Assembly: GCA_947039275.1 (NCBI GenBank)
Contig: CAMQYL010000006.1
Span: 24,443-88,442, forward strand
Length of the DNA stretch: 64,000 nt
Direction of reading: 5' to 3'
Source: Amulumruptor sp947039275
GTDB lineage: Bacteria > Bacteroidota > Bacteroidia > Bacteroidales > Muribaculaceae
The notes beneath the pieces were generated by a model that worked only from the letters and a program-made list of their open reading frames with translations, did not search any database and was not told the DNA's origin. The first letter of the stretch is position 1; each line of letters begins with the position of its first letter. The position numbers and the translations under genes were made by a program. Of the stretch, positions 20,001 through 27,315 are shown piece by piece.

Positions 20001-20447
20001 TTGGCATACTGCAAGCGCGCCTCTGACATTGACAAGGTAGTGCTGCGCCTCCAGCACCGCGGCTTCATCCCCGAGGACATCGCACCGGAAATCCGTGCTA
20101 TACTCCACCGCGAACTCGACCGCCCGGAGGTGCGCCGATGGTTTGACGGCTATGACCGTCTGATGGTTGAGCAGCCCATATATACAGGCGACTCCAATGA
20201 CCCAACAGTACCCCATGAAACCCGCCGCCCCGACCGCGTGGTATGGACTTCTGACGGCACCATAGACATAATCGACTACAAGACAGGACACCTGCCCGAC
20301 GACGAGAGCGAACGCAAAGCTCTCATAGGCAAATACCGCCGCCAGGTGCGACGCTACATGGATCATATATCACGCACGTCAGCCAACGGAGCTCCCGTGC
20401 GCGGCTATATATGGCATCTTGACTCATCAATGATATTGGAAGTATAA
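17064..20447 (+). CDS. AddA/RecB-like UvrD helicase with C-terminal nuclease
   Basis: The 1127-residue protein is a superfamily 1A helicase: Walker A ASAGSGKTYRL at the N-terminus (residues 7-17), motif II LIDEFQDTSLMQW near 405, motif III GDEKQCIYRFRNSDP, motif IV NWRSSADVV, motif V VMTIHKAKGLEF and motif VI LYVALTRAVDEM. The end has a PD-(D/E)XK nuclease: RPDRVVWTSDG, IDIIDYKTG and the YRRQVRRYM helix. Such proteins process double-strand breaks for RecA loading, normally with an AddB-type partner, which is not seen next to it. It overlaps uvrC by one base, which suggests a joint DNA-repair transcript. Confidence 0.88.
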   Translation: MLHIYKASAGSGKTYRLAYEYIKMLLGEKNEDGSYRLRHDTLTGHRHILAITFTNKATDEMKQRILHELARLGGCEPGWTKESDYAPALISELQCSPEALKRSAANALMALVMDYNFFNISTIDSFFQTILRTFAREAQIMGDYDVSLDDDGVLRAGIGEMILRLNHGFADGGTPPYRALEEWLTTLMRHNLRKGNGFNLFNRASSLRSTLNSFVRNISDETFRINYDVIMEYLRREDRPLDRFSRLLRQKIDDSTDAIKAIASDTLSKITATPGVKRLVISLYEKMSASGIPDLKSKTYANCLDGGEDCFNKGKHDPAAASLLYEATNRIDSISRQMATMKVTYENLFMLGLVDRVYSCIDELQKDSNFIRLSDTGSLLHSIIGDGDAPFVFERMGLWLNHFLIDEFQDTSLMQWLNLTPLVNESHAHDHDNLIIGDEKQCIYRFRNSDPSLLKERVSQEFDRVAISGDTVEQNTNWRSSADVVKFNNTVFSLMPMNDYNRSIYANVAQQVAPKHRTHRGYVSVWGAPADADFKTAAIERMKTEILRQLASGYRPCDIAVLCRKVSEAAEVISALMRLSDTLPEAQRFRIISDDSMMVSASPIVRSVITRLRFMDAADSPRASKGATPKMFTRLFNQYEQRVAEMLRTREANNDKDITTAAGNILRDIIAEMGEDTDSNTDTTASPDEYETILSTDLAVIIERIIALSPHDMRQEQNMYITAFMDTVYDYMDCYPNDLHAFLKWWDTTGYAYKISSPESSDAIRVMTIHKAKGLEFACVHIPFCNWRTDNLKGPSWYTPVEIPGIPADLIPPLVPLEPSADMTRSAYADQYTAKIEETELDELNVLYVALTRAVDEMIISVPTKPDKGTTTGALLLETVRAMSEERAAANPDLYTAMHPDYSDESPYRHGAYVAGSPTVHQREAQDTPPKALQPTRMLPMTQYYILDRSDLWADTSLDFPEHYDYSDPRSRGNMLHACLAYCKRASDIDKVVLRLQHRGFIPEDIAPEIRAILHRELDRPEVRRWFDGYDRLMVEQPIYTGDSNDPTVPHETRRPDRVVWTSDGTIDIIDYKTGHLPDDESERKALIGKYRRQVRRYMDHISRTSANGAPVRGYIWHLDSSMILEV

Positions 20448-22261
20448 TGGCTTCAGTTCTCGACCGCAACCCTGCTCTCAAGCAGAAGATACGCATCCTC
20501 CCCGACACCCCCGGCGTCTACCTCTATTATGATGCCGAGGGAACCGTCATATATGTAGGCAAAGCCAAGAATCTCAAGCGGCGCGTATCGTCATATTTCA
20601 ACCGCACACACGATGTGATGCGTACCAACCTGCTCGTCCGCGCCATACGCGACATGAAATATGTGGTGGTGCCCACCGAGCAGGATGCCCTCAACCTTGA
20701 GGCTTCGATGATCAAGGAGTACCAGCCGCGTTACAACGTGCTTCTCAAAGATGACAAATCGTACCCGTGGATTGTGGTCACCAACGAACTGTATCCCCGT
20801 GTATTTATGACACGCACCAAGGTAAAAGAGGGAGGCAAATATTTCGGTCCCTATACCGATACCAAGTCAGCGCGTACCGTCCTTGACCTCTGCCGCGAAC
20901 TGTTCAAGATACGTTCATGCCGGCATCCCATCACACAGGAGTATCTTGACAAGGGCAAAGGGAGGCTCTGCCTCGACTATCATCTACACCGCTGCGGAGG
21001 TCCCTGCAAGGCTCTCGTGAGTCCCGAGGAATACGGGAAGCAGATAGAGCAAGTGCGTCAGATACTCCGCGGAGACACCGCCATGCTCATGGAGCATCTC
21101 AAAAGCGAGATGGACCGTCTGAGCGCGGAGTGGCGGTTTGAGGAAGCCCAGGAGCTCAAAGAGCAATATGATGCCATCACGCGTTACCGCGCCAAGAGCG
21201 TCATCGTCAGCCAGACGATGGACGAGGTGGATGTGTTCGGCATAGATGATGACGGCAAGGAGGTTTTCATCAACTACATGCACGTGCGCCACGGAGCCGT
21301 CGTGCGCTCGGTGACTTTAGAATTCCACCGCCGACTTGAAGAATCTGCCGAAGAACTGCTTTCGCTTGCCATGGCAAAGATAGCCGCCGAATTGGAGGTG
21401 ACATATCGCGAAGTCATCACCTCCATCACCCCAGATGTGATACCTGACGGGGCACGCATCACCATACCTCAGCGAGGCGACCGCGCCAAACTGCTGGAAG
21501 TCTCAGCCAAGAACGCTCGCCAATACCGAATAGACATGCTAAAAAATCTCGAGCATACCAACCCCGAGGCTCGTACCGACAGGCTGCTTGAGCGTATGAA
21601 AGCCGACTTCCGTCTGACCGAACTACCACGGCATATCGAATGCTTCGACAACTCAAATATACAGGGAACCAACCCGGTGGCATCGTGCGTGGTGTTTCGC
21701 GACGGCAAACCATTTAAAAGCGACTACCGCCATTTCAACATCAAGACCGTAGAGGGTCCCGATGACTTCGCTTCGATGAAAGAGGTGCTGACACGCCGCT
21801 ATACCCGATTGGTCAACGAGGGCAAAGGACTGCCGCAGCTCATCGTGGTCGACGGCGGCAAAGGACAGTTGAGCAGTGCCGTCGAAGCACTCGACGAGAT
21901 GGGACTGCGAGGCACGATAGCCATCGTGGGCATAGCCAAGCGTCTTGAAGAAATCTATTTCCCCGGCGACAGCATACCCCTCTACATTGACAAAAACAGC
22001 GAGTCGCTCCGTGTCATCCAGCATCTGCGTGACGAAGCCCACCGCTTCGGCATCACCCACCACCGCAACCGTCGCAGCAAGGGTCAGACCGTCAGCCGCC
22101 TCGACGGCATCAAAGGCATCGGTGAAAAGACACGCACCGAACTGCTGCGCCGCTTCAAGAGCGTCAAGCGCATCTCCGAGACCGACCTCGACGAACTCGC
22201 CTCAGCCATAGGTCCCGCCAAAGCCTCCATCGTCTACAACGCCCTCCACTCCACCGACTGA
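20447..22261 (+). CDS. uvrC: UvrABC excinuclease subunit C
   Basis: The 604-residue protein makes both incisions in nucleotide excision repair. The GIY-YIG nuclease is at the N-terminus (PGVYLYYD; VIYVGKAKNLKRRVSSYF), a UVR motif for UvrB contact lies around residues 200-235 (AEWRFEEAQELKEQYDAI), the RNase H-like second nuclease contains ECFDNSNIQGT and VVDGGKGQL, and a tandem helix-hairpin-helix ends the protein (LDGIKGIGEKTRTELL). Length is normal. Its ATG overlaps the stop of the preceding helicase (TAATG). Confidence 0.97.
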   Translation: MASVLDRNPALKQKIRILPDTPGVYLYYDAEGTVIYVGKAKNLKRRVSSYFNRTHDVMRTNLLVRAIRDMKYVVVPTEQDALNLEASMIKEYQPRYNVLLKDDKSYPWIVVTNELYPRVFMTRTKVKEGGKYFGPYTDTKSARTVLDLCRELFKIRSCRHPITQEYLDKGKGRLCLDYHLHRCGGPCKALVSPEEYGKQIEQVRQILRGDTAMLMEHLKSEMDRLSAEWRFEEAQELKEQYDAITRYRAKSVIVSQTMDEVDVFGIDDDGKEVFINYMHVRHGAVVRSVTLEFHRRLEESAEELLSLAMAKIAAELEVTYREVITSITPDVIPDGARITIPQRGDRAKLLEVSAKNARQYRIDMLKNLEHTNPEARTDRLLERMKADFRLTELPRHIECFDNSNIQGTNPVASCVVFRDGKPFKSDYRHFNIKTVEGPDDFASMKEVLTRRYTRLVNEGKGLPQLIVVDGGKGQLSSAVEALDEMGLRGTIAIVGIAKRLEEIYFPGDSIPLYIDKNSESLRVIQHLRDEAHRFGITHHRNRRSKGQTVSRLDGIKGIGEKTRTELLRRFKSVKRISETDLDELASAIGPAKASIVYNALHSTD

Positions 22262-22270
22262 TAACCAATA

Positions 22271-22379
22271 GAGGGCTTTGCAGAACAGTCAATTTATACC
22301 AAAGTAGGGTCGCGACAGGTCGCGACCCTACAAATTTTACGGCGGTGGTTGCATGATGCCTGAGTTCTACAACACCTTC
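22271..22379. repeat. Short element: GTTGCAGAAC-type inverted ends around a REP-like hairpin
   Basis: GAGGGCTTTGCAGAAC (22271-22286) and GTTCTACAACACCTTC (22364-22379) are imperfect inverted ends (12 of 16 match). Inside, 22304-22331 is a perfect hairpin GTAGGGTCGCGAC / GTCGCGACCCTAC with two bases between the arms. The element fills the gap between the convergent uvrC and LRR genes and could also serve as a terminator for both. Confidence 0.7.
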
Positions 22380-22408
22380 ACACAATCCACGCAGGAGCTG
22401 TACGCCGC

Positions 22409-23803
22409 CTACAGCGACACCTTGAGGGTGTTGTCGCCGACGCGCACGATGTGGATGCCAGGCTGAAGCTCAATAGCCTCGCCGCCATAGCGTGCCGTCT
22501 GCCACTCGCAGCGTCCGTCGACACTGAAAATCTGAGCCGACATGCCATCGGCACCAGATATGCTCAGTACTGTGCCATTAATTATCACGGATGCTTTTGA
22601 GGCATTATAGGATATATCATCATTCTTAGAAGCCTCTATAGGCAGAATTGTATTAAATGAATGCCAACCCCATCCGTCGACATTATGATTTTTGTACAAC
22701 TCGACACTTTCCTCCGGCACATATACTGTCGCAGACGAATTATAAAAGGCATAAACCCCTATCATCGGAGGCTCTGGATTGTAAGAGTAAATCGTCACAA
22801 GAGGACATCTGTCAAAAGCCCGCGCCTGCACCATGGTGACATCTTTGCCTATACTTGCTTTTCTTAACCCTTCGCAATCTTTAAAACACCATTTCGGGAT
22901 CATTGTCACCTGGTCAGGGATATCTATGCTGGTCAATGCGCTCTTTTCAAAAGTCTCTTGTCCGAGAGTCTTCAGGCTCTCTGGCAAAACTATGCTTTCC
23001 AAAGAAGTGCATTGATAAAACGCGTAACCACCAATCTCAGTGATGCCCTCATGCAATGTCACCTCTGACAACTTAAAACAATTGCTAAACAGAGACCCGG
23101 GCAATACTGTAACGTTGTCAGGTATTGCAATCTTTGTAATTGCTGTTTTTTCAAAAGCTGTCGATCCGATTTCCGTGATACTCTCCGGCAGATTTATTGA
23201 AGCAAGGGATGTACAGCCACTGAATGCGGCGCTTCCAATAGAGCTTACCCCCTCTCCCATCGTTACAACGGCGAGCGAAGTACAATCCATGAAAGCACCC
23301 TTCCCTATCTCAGTGAGAGATCCAGGTATGGCGACTGACTGCAGCCCCGAGCATTTATAAAACGCCTTCTGACCTATAACGTCAAGACCATCGGGGATGG
23401 TCAGATATTTCAATGATGTGCATCCCTCAAAAACACCTGTCCCCCATGTGCGGATATTGGCAGACAGAACAACGCCATTGAGGCTGGTGCAAGACTCAAA
23501 TGCACTATACCCTATAGTGGTTATGGTATTGGGGATTGTCAGTAAGGTAATATTACGGCATTTATAAAATGCTAATCTGCCTATTTCTGTAACCGTATAT
23601 TCCGCATCCTGATACGCCACCTTTTCGGGAAGGGTGTAAGTCCATCCACCTTTGAAATCATCAAGAAACCGATTGATTGACACTGTTTTTTCTGTCTCAG
23701 ATACGACGGTAAACTCCAGTCCTTCAGCAGAGAATGTCTGAGCGTGCAGGTGTGTTGTCACAGCTGCCACGATAAATACGCATAATGTGATTATAAACTT
23801 CAT
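22409..23803 (-). CDS. Secreted BspA-like leucine-rich repeat protein
   Basis: The 464-residue protein has a signal peptide (first 21 residues, ending HLHAQ). From about residue 55 to 345 it carries tandem repeats of the treponemal/BspA type, each close to 23 residues with a core such as IGxxAFxxCTSLxxIxIP. The C-terminus (AQIFSVDGRCEWQ...GIHIVRVGDNTLKVSL) resembles the sorting tail seen on other secreted proteins here. BspA-type proteins bind host matrix or other bacteria, but the ligand here is unknown. It is a single gene, convergent with uvrC. Confidence 0.87.
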   Translation of the reverse strand: MKFIITLCVFIVAAVTTHLHAQTFSAEGLEFTVVSETEKTVSINRFLDDFKGGWTYTLPEKVAYQDAEYTVTEIGRLAFYKCRNITLLTIPNTITTIGYSAFESCTSLNGVVLSANIRTWGTGVFEGCTSLKYLTIPDGLDVIGQKAFYKCSGLQSVAIPGSLTEIGKGAFMDCTSLAVVTMGEGVSSIGSAAFSGCTSLASINLPESITEIGSTAFEKTAITKIAIPDNVTVLPGSLFSNCFKLSEVTLHEGITEIGGYAFYQCTSLESIVLPESLKTLGQETFEKSALTSIDIPDQVTMIPKWCFKDCEGLRKASIGKDVTMVQARAFDRCPLVTIYSYNPEPPMIGVYAFYNSSATVYVPEESVELYKNHNVDGWGWHSFNTILPIEASKNDDISYNASKASVIINGTVLSISGADGMSAQIFSVDGRCEWQTARYGGEAIELQPGIHIVRVGDNTLKVSL

Positions 23804-23862
23804 GTCCTATTGATGTGATATGATATGTGTAGCCAAATTTATTCTCCGAAACAAATCGGATG

Positions 23863-23870
23863 CAAAAGTA
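23863..23870 (-). promoter_or_regulatory. -7 box of the LRR protein gene
   Basis: TACTTTTG on the minus strand fits TAnnTTTG. It would give a leader of about 55 bases. The -33 region is poor (GATG at best), so confidence is moderate. Confidence 0.45.
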
Positions 23871-23940
23871 GCTTTTACACACCATGTCATCGCAGAGACA
23901 TAAGGGTAAAAAGAGGGGACAGATCAGATAAGTGGCCTGA

Positions 23941-24948
23941 TCAAATCGGTTCGGAGCGGAAATTATAGGTGTTGCGGAGGGTTTCGAAGTCGGCTGGGGC
24001 AGCTTTCAGGGCTGCGGTGTCTGCCATGATGTCATAAGAGGCTATCACAGACTCGGGGGTGACATATTCGTGGACCGGACCAGATTTTTCAGCCCAACAG
24101 GGATGCGGGAAACCGAAATGATCGCACACGGCTTCAACAGCCATCACAGTGGCGCGGATTTTACCCTCACGGGAGTAGCCAGCAATATGTGGGGTAGATA
24201 TCACACTGCGGTCAAGCAGACGGCGGTCTATATCTGGTTCACCCTCCCAGCAGTCCATCACCGCTCCGCCGACTGCTCCCGATTCAAGGGCTGACAACAA
24301 AGCCCGATTATCAACGACTGCACCTCTTGCCGCATTGATAATCAACGGTTTGCGCTGGAGCTTCGAAGCGGTAGCCGCGTCAAACAGATGATACGTAGGA
24401 TATGCACCCGAGCGTGTCAATGGAGTGTGATACGTTATGACATCGGCATGGGTGTATATCTCATCAAGGGAAACGAAACCCTCCCTGCCCTCTTTATCGG
24501 CACGCGGAGGGTCGCACAGCAAAGTGCGCATGCCCAGACCCCGTGCCCATCTTTCTACTATCTTGCCGACGTTTCCCACTCCGACCACTCCAAGAGTCAT
24601 CCCTTGTAGACGCTCCGTACCGTAAAGTTCCAGCAGTGCCCGCGACACATACTGTCCGACACCCGGGGCATTGCATCCCGGGGCATTCACTACAGAAATA
24701 CCTTTGTCTCGGCAATAGTCAAGGTCGATATGATCAGTGCCGATAGTGGCTGTGGCTATCAACCGGCACCGTGAGCCGTCAAGCAGCGAGGCATCGCAAC
24801 GTGTACGTGTGCGTGTGATTAAAGCATCGGCATCTCTCATGGCAGATGCATCTATGGCATCAGACGGCAGATAAGCCACGGATGCAAACGGTTCCAGCAC
24901 GCCTTTTATAAAAGGGATGCGGTCTTCAACGATAATAAGAGGTTTCAT
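23941..24948 (-). CDS. pdxB: 4-phosphoerythronate dehydrogenase
   Basis: PdxB oxidises 4-phospho-D-erythronate in the DXP-dependent pyridoxal phosphate pathway. The start at 24948 gives MKPLIIVEDRIPFIKG, the family's N-terminus; an ATG seven codons upstream would overlap the preceding gene by 10 bases. The Rossmann NAD site is GVVGVGNVGKIVERWARGLG. Catalytic residues of the D-2-hydroxyacid dehydrogenase family are visible: NAARGAVVD with Arg, and TPHIAGYSREGK with His. Length is slightly short (335) compared with about 380 in enterobacteria, through a reduced C-terminal domain. Confidence 0.93.
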   Translation of the reverse strand: MKPLIIVEDRIPFIKGVLEPFASVAYLPSDAIDASAMRDADALITRTRTRCDASLLDGSRCRLIATATIGTDHIDLDYCRDKGISVVNAPGCNAPGVGQYVSRALLELYGTERLQGMTLGVVGVGNVGKIVERWARGLGMRTLLCDPPRADKEGREGFVSLDEIYTHADVITYHTPLTRSGAYPTYHLFDAATASKLQRKPLIINAARGAVVDNRALLSALESGAVGGAVMDCWEGEPDIDRRLLDRSVISTPHIAGYSREGKIRATVMAVEAVCDHFGFPHPCWAEKSGPVHEYVTPESVIASYDIMADTAALKAAPADFETLRNTYNFRSEPI

Positions 24949-24959
24949 AGGCTGTCTGT

Positions 24960-25958
24960 TTATATCCACAGCTCCCAGACATACATGGCAAACTCCAATC
25001 CGACGAGAACGGATACCGCGCCATAACAGAGGCGGGTGCCTTTATAGATATGCAGGAAATGCCCCAGCTGAAATGCTGCAAATATATTAATAAGCGTCAG
25101 ATAGGCAGGGAAATTGTCGGAATCCACCAACAGCAATATGGTGGTCACTGCCGCCATAAGCACAAGGAGACCGTTGGTGGAGCGTATGCGCGAATTGGCA
25201 CTGATGATACGGAGCATGTTGACCATCGTAAGAGCTATGCCTACGCCAATACTAAGCACCACTGCCACTATCAGATGGATCAGCTGCCAACGCGGTATGG
25301 TAGTGAACACAGCGGTTGAAAAGTGCCAGTTAAAGTCCGGTTTGACCGGGAATCCTATGCAAAACATAATCCACCACGGCGTAGCGATACCGAGCAACGC
25401 TGCCAGCAACGCTTTCAGTCGGAATACTTTCATGGACGGCAGTCCGAATACAAGCATCCCCGCGGTCAACGGCAGCAACACTATCTGCCACAACGAAGGG
25501 GCTGACATCAGGAAAAACGCGAGATAGATACTGCGCACATTGCGCGGTGCATTGTAGCTGCCGAGCATAAGGGCTATGGCAGCAAGCATAATGATGCCAA
25601 CAAACAGTCCGCTGTGAATCTGTGTTGCCAATGACGGCAACATGCCCTGAAGCCACAGAAACAGCGCGGCAAACGTAATGGATGATGAGCGCGAAATCTT
25701 GTAGAAGTGGTTGACTGCCACAAGTATGGCAGCAAGCACCACCTGCCCGGCGATGGCTATATAATCAGCCCATGGATACAGAGCCGACGGGAGCCAGAGA
25801 TTGATCGAGGGGAACACGATGCCGTGGTTGCCAAACAAAGGCATAGGTCTGACCACGTCTGATGCCAAAAACATACCGGCTACGGCGACCAGTGAAAATA
25901 TCACGGCACCGTAGCTCGAATGCAGAAATCGTTCGTATTTCTCCTCAGCAAGTGTCAT
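24960..25958 (-). CDS. Polytopic membrane protein, DUF6427-like
   Basis: The 332-residue product is strongly hydrophobic with nine to ten predicted membrane segments, starting at about residue 17 (GAVIFSLVAVAGMFLAS) and ending with GLEFAMYVWELWI. There is no signal peptide or obvious catalytic motif. The pattern resembles the uncharacterised Bacteroidetes family DUF6427, but that is from memory of overall shape. It sits between purD (26 bases) and pdxB in one transcript, which says little about function. Confidence 0.6.
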   Translation of the reverse strand: MTLAEEKYERFLHSSYGAVIFSLVAVAGMFLASDVVRPMPLFGNHGIVFPSINLWLPSALYPWADYIAIAGQVVLAAILVAVNHFYKISRSSSITFAALFLWLQGMLPSLATQIHSGLFVGIIMLAAIALMLGSYNAPRNVRSIYLAFFLMSAPSLWQIVLLPLTAGMLVFGLPSMKVFRLKALLAALLGIATPWWIMFCIGFPVKPDFNWHFSTAVFTTIPRWQLIHLIVAVVLSIGVGIALTMVNMLRIISANSRIRSTNGLLVLMAAVTTILLLVDSDNFPAYLTLINIFAAFQLGHFLHIYKGTRLCYGAVSVLVGLEFAMYVWELWI

Positions 25959-25984
25959 ACCACCCGGCAGAACTATTCAGAGAG

Positions 25985-27265
25985 TTATTTCATCAGGTCC
26001 TGACCTATGTCACGGCGGAAATAGATGCCGTCATAATGCAGACACCCGATAGACTCATAGCTGCGCTGCAGAGCCTCAGGGATGCTGTCGCCGAGAGAGC
26101 TGACAGATATGACGCGACCGCCCGATGTAACAAGCTGACCATTGTCATCACGCTTGGTACCAGCATGGAAGAGGATGCTGTCGGTCACCTCATCGGTGCC
26201 GGTAATGACTTTGCCTTTAGGATAGGATTCGGGATAACCGCCCGAAACCACCATCACAGTAACAGAGGTCTTGGGATCGATGACCAGCGGAGTGTCGGCA
26301 AGGTCACCCTTGGCAGCACCTTCAAGCAGCGGCAGCAGGTCGCTGGCGATGCGCGGCATGACAGCCTCGGTCTCTGGGTCACCCATGCGCACATTATATT
26401 CTATCACCATCGGCTCTCCACCAACATTGATGAGACCGAGGAATATGAATCCACGGTAATCGATACCGTCCTTGCGCAGACCTTCGATAGTGGGAAGTAT
26501 GATGCGTTTCTCCACCTTGTCCATAAACACCTCATCAGCAAACGGAACAGGGCTAACGGCACCCATGCCTCCGGTGTTAAGTCCGGTGTCGCCTTCGCCT
26601 ATGCGCTTGTAGTCCTTGGCTACAGGAAGCACACGGTAGCCACCGTTGCCATCGGTAAGCACGAAGACAGAGCACTCTATGCCAGAGAGGAATTCCTCGA
26701 TCACCACCGTGTCAGACGAGTGTCCGAACATGCCGCCGAGCATCTCGGCAAGTTTCTGCTTCGCCTCGTCGAGACTGTCGATGATGAGCACACCCTTTCC
26801 GGCGGCAAGTCCGTCAGCCTTAAGCACATAGGGAGCTGTGAGTTCTCCAAGGAAAGCCTGTCCCTCAGCCAATGTCGCCGCAGTGAAGCTGCGGTAGCGG
26901 GCTGTGGGGATACCGTGACGTGCCATGAACTGCTTGGCAAAATCCTTGCTGCCTTCAAGCATGGCACCCTGCTGCGAGGGACCTACTATCAGCAGATCGG
27001 GCATCGCCTTGGCAAAATAGTCACGTATACCCTCCACAAGAGGATCCTCATTGCCCACAACTATCATATCCACTACGTGAGCCTTGACAAACTCCTCGAT
27101 TGCAGGGAAGTCAAGGGGCGAAAGATTGACATTCTCGCCATAGGCATCAGTGCCTCCATTGCCGGGAGCGATAAATAGATGACCAAGCAGCGGACTCTGG
27201 CTGATTTTCCATGCCAATGCACATTCTCTGCCTCCTGAGCCGAGGAGCAAAACTATATGTTTCAT
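25985..27265 (-). CDS. purD: Phosphoribosylamine-glycine ligase
   Basis: PurD forms glycinamide ribonucleotide from phosphoribosylamine, glycine and ATP, the second step of purine synthesis. The 426-residue product begins MKHIVLLLGSGGRECALAW and has the family signatures YVLKADGLAAGKGV (ATP-grasp) and NVRMGDPETEAVMPR (metal and nucleotide binding). Length is normal. It lies 50 bases downstream of the rlmL-like gene and 26 before the membrane protein gene. Confidence 0.97.
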   Translation of the reverse strand: MKHIVLLLGSGGRECALAWKISQSPLLGHLFIAPGNGGTDAYGENVNLSPLDFPAIEEFVKAHVVDMIVVGNEDPLVEGIRDYFAKAMPDLLIVGPSQQGAMLEGSKDFAKQFMARHGIPTARYRSFTAATLAEGQAFLGELTAPYVLKADGLAAGKGVLIIDSLDEAKQKLAEMLGGMFGHSSDTVVIEEFLSGIECSVFVLTDGNGGYRVLPVAKDYKRIGEGDTGLNTGGMGAVSPVPFADEVFMDKVEKRIILPTIEGLRKDGIDYRGFIFLGLINVGGEPMVIEYNVRMGDPETEAVMPRIASDLLPLLEGAAKGDLADTPLVIDPKTSVTVMVVSGGYPESYPKGKVITGTDEVTDSILFHAGTKRDDNGQLVTSGGRVISVSSLGDSIPEALQRSYESIGCLHYDGIYFRRDIGQDLMK

Positions 27266-27315
27266 AAATCGTTGCGGGTAATGATAGTGTGTATGCTGGT
27301 TTGTTATATGTCAAT

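Noticed and set aside
22409..23803. LRR gene repeats as DNA tandem repeats
   Set aside because: Similarity is at the protein level with diverged codons, so it is ordinary BspA-type repetition rather than a recent DNA repeat.
25862..27178. A 438-codon open frame on the plus strand opposite purD
   Set aside because: It is the complement of a fully recognisable purD; the protein has no family features, and the frame is explained by codon bias of the true gene.
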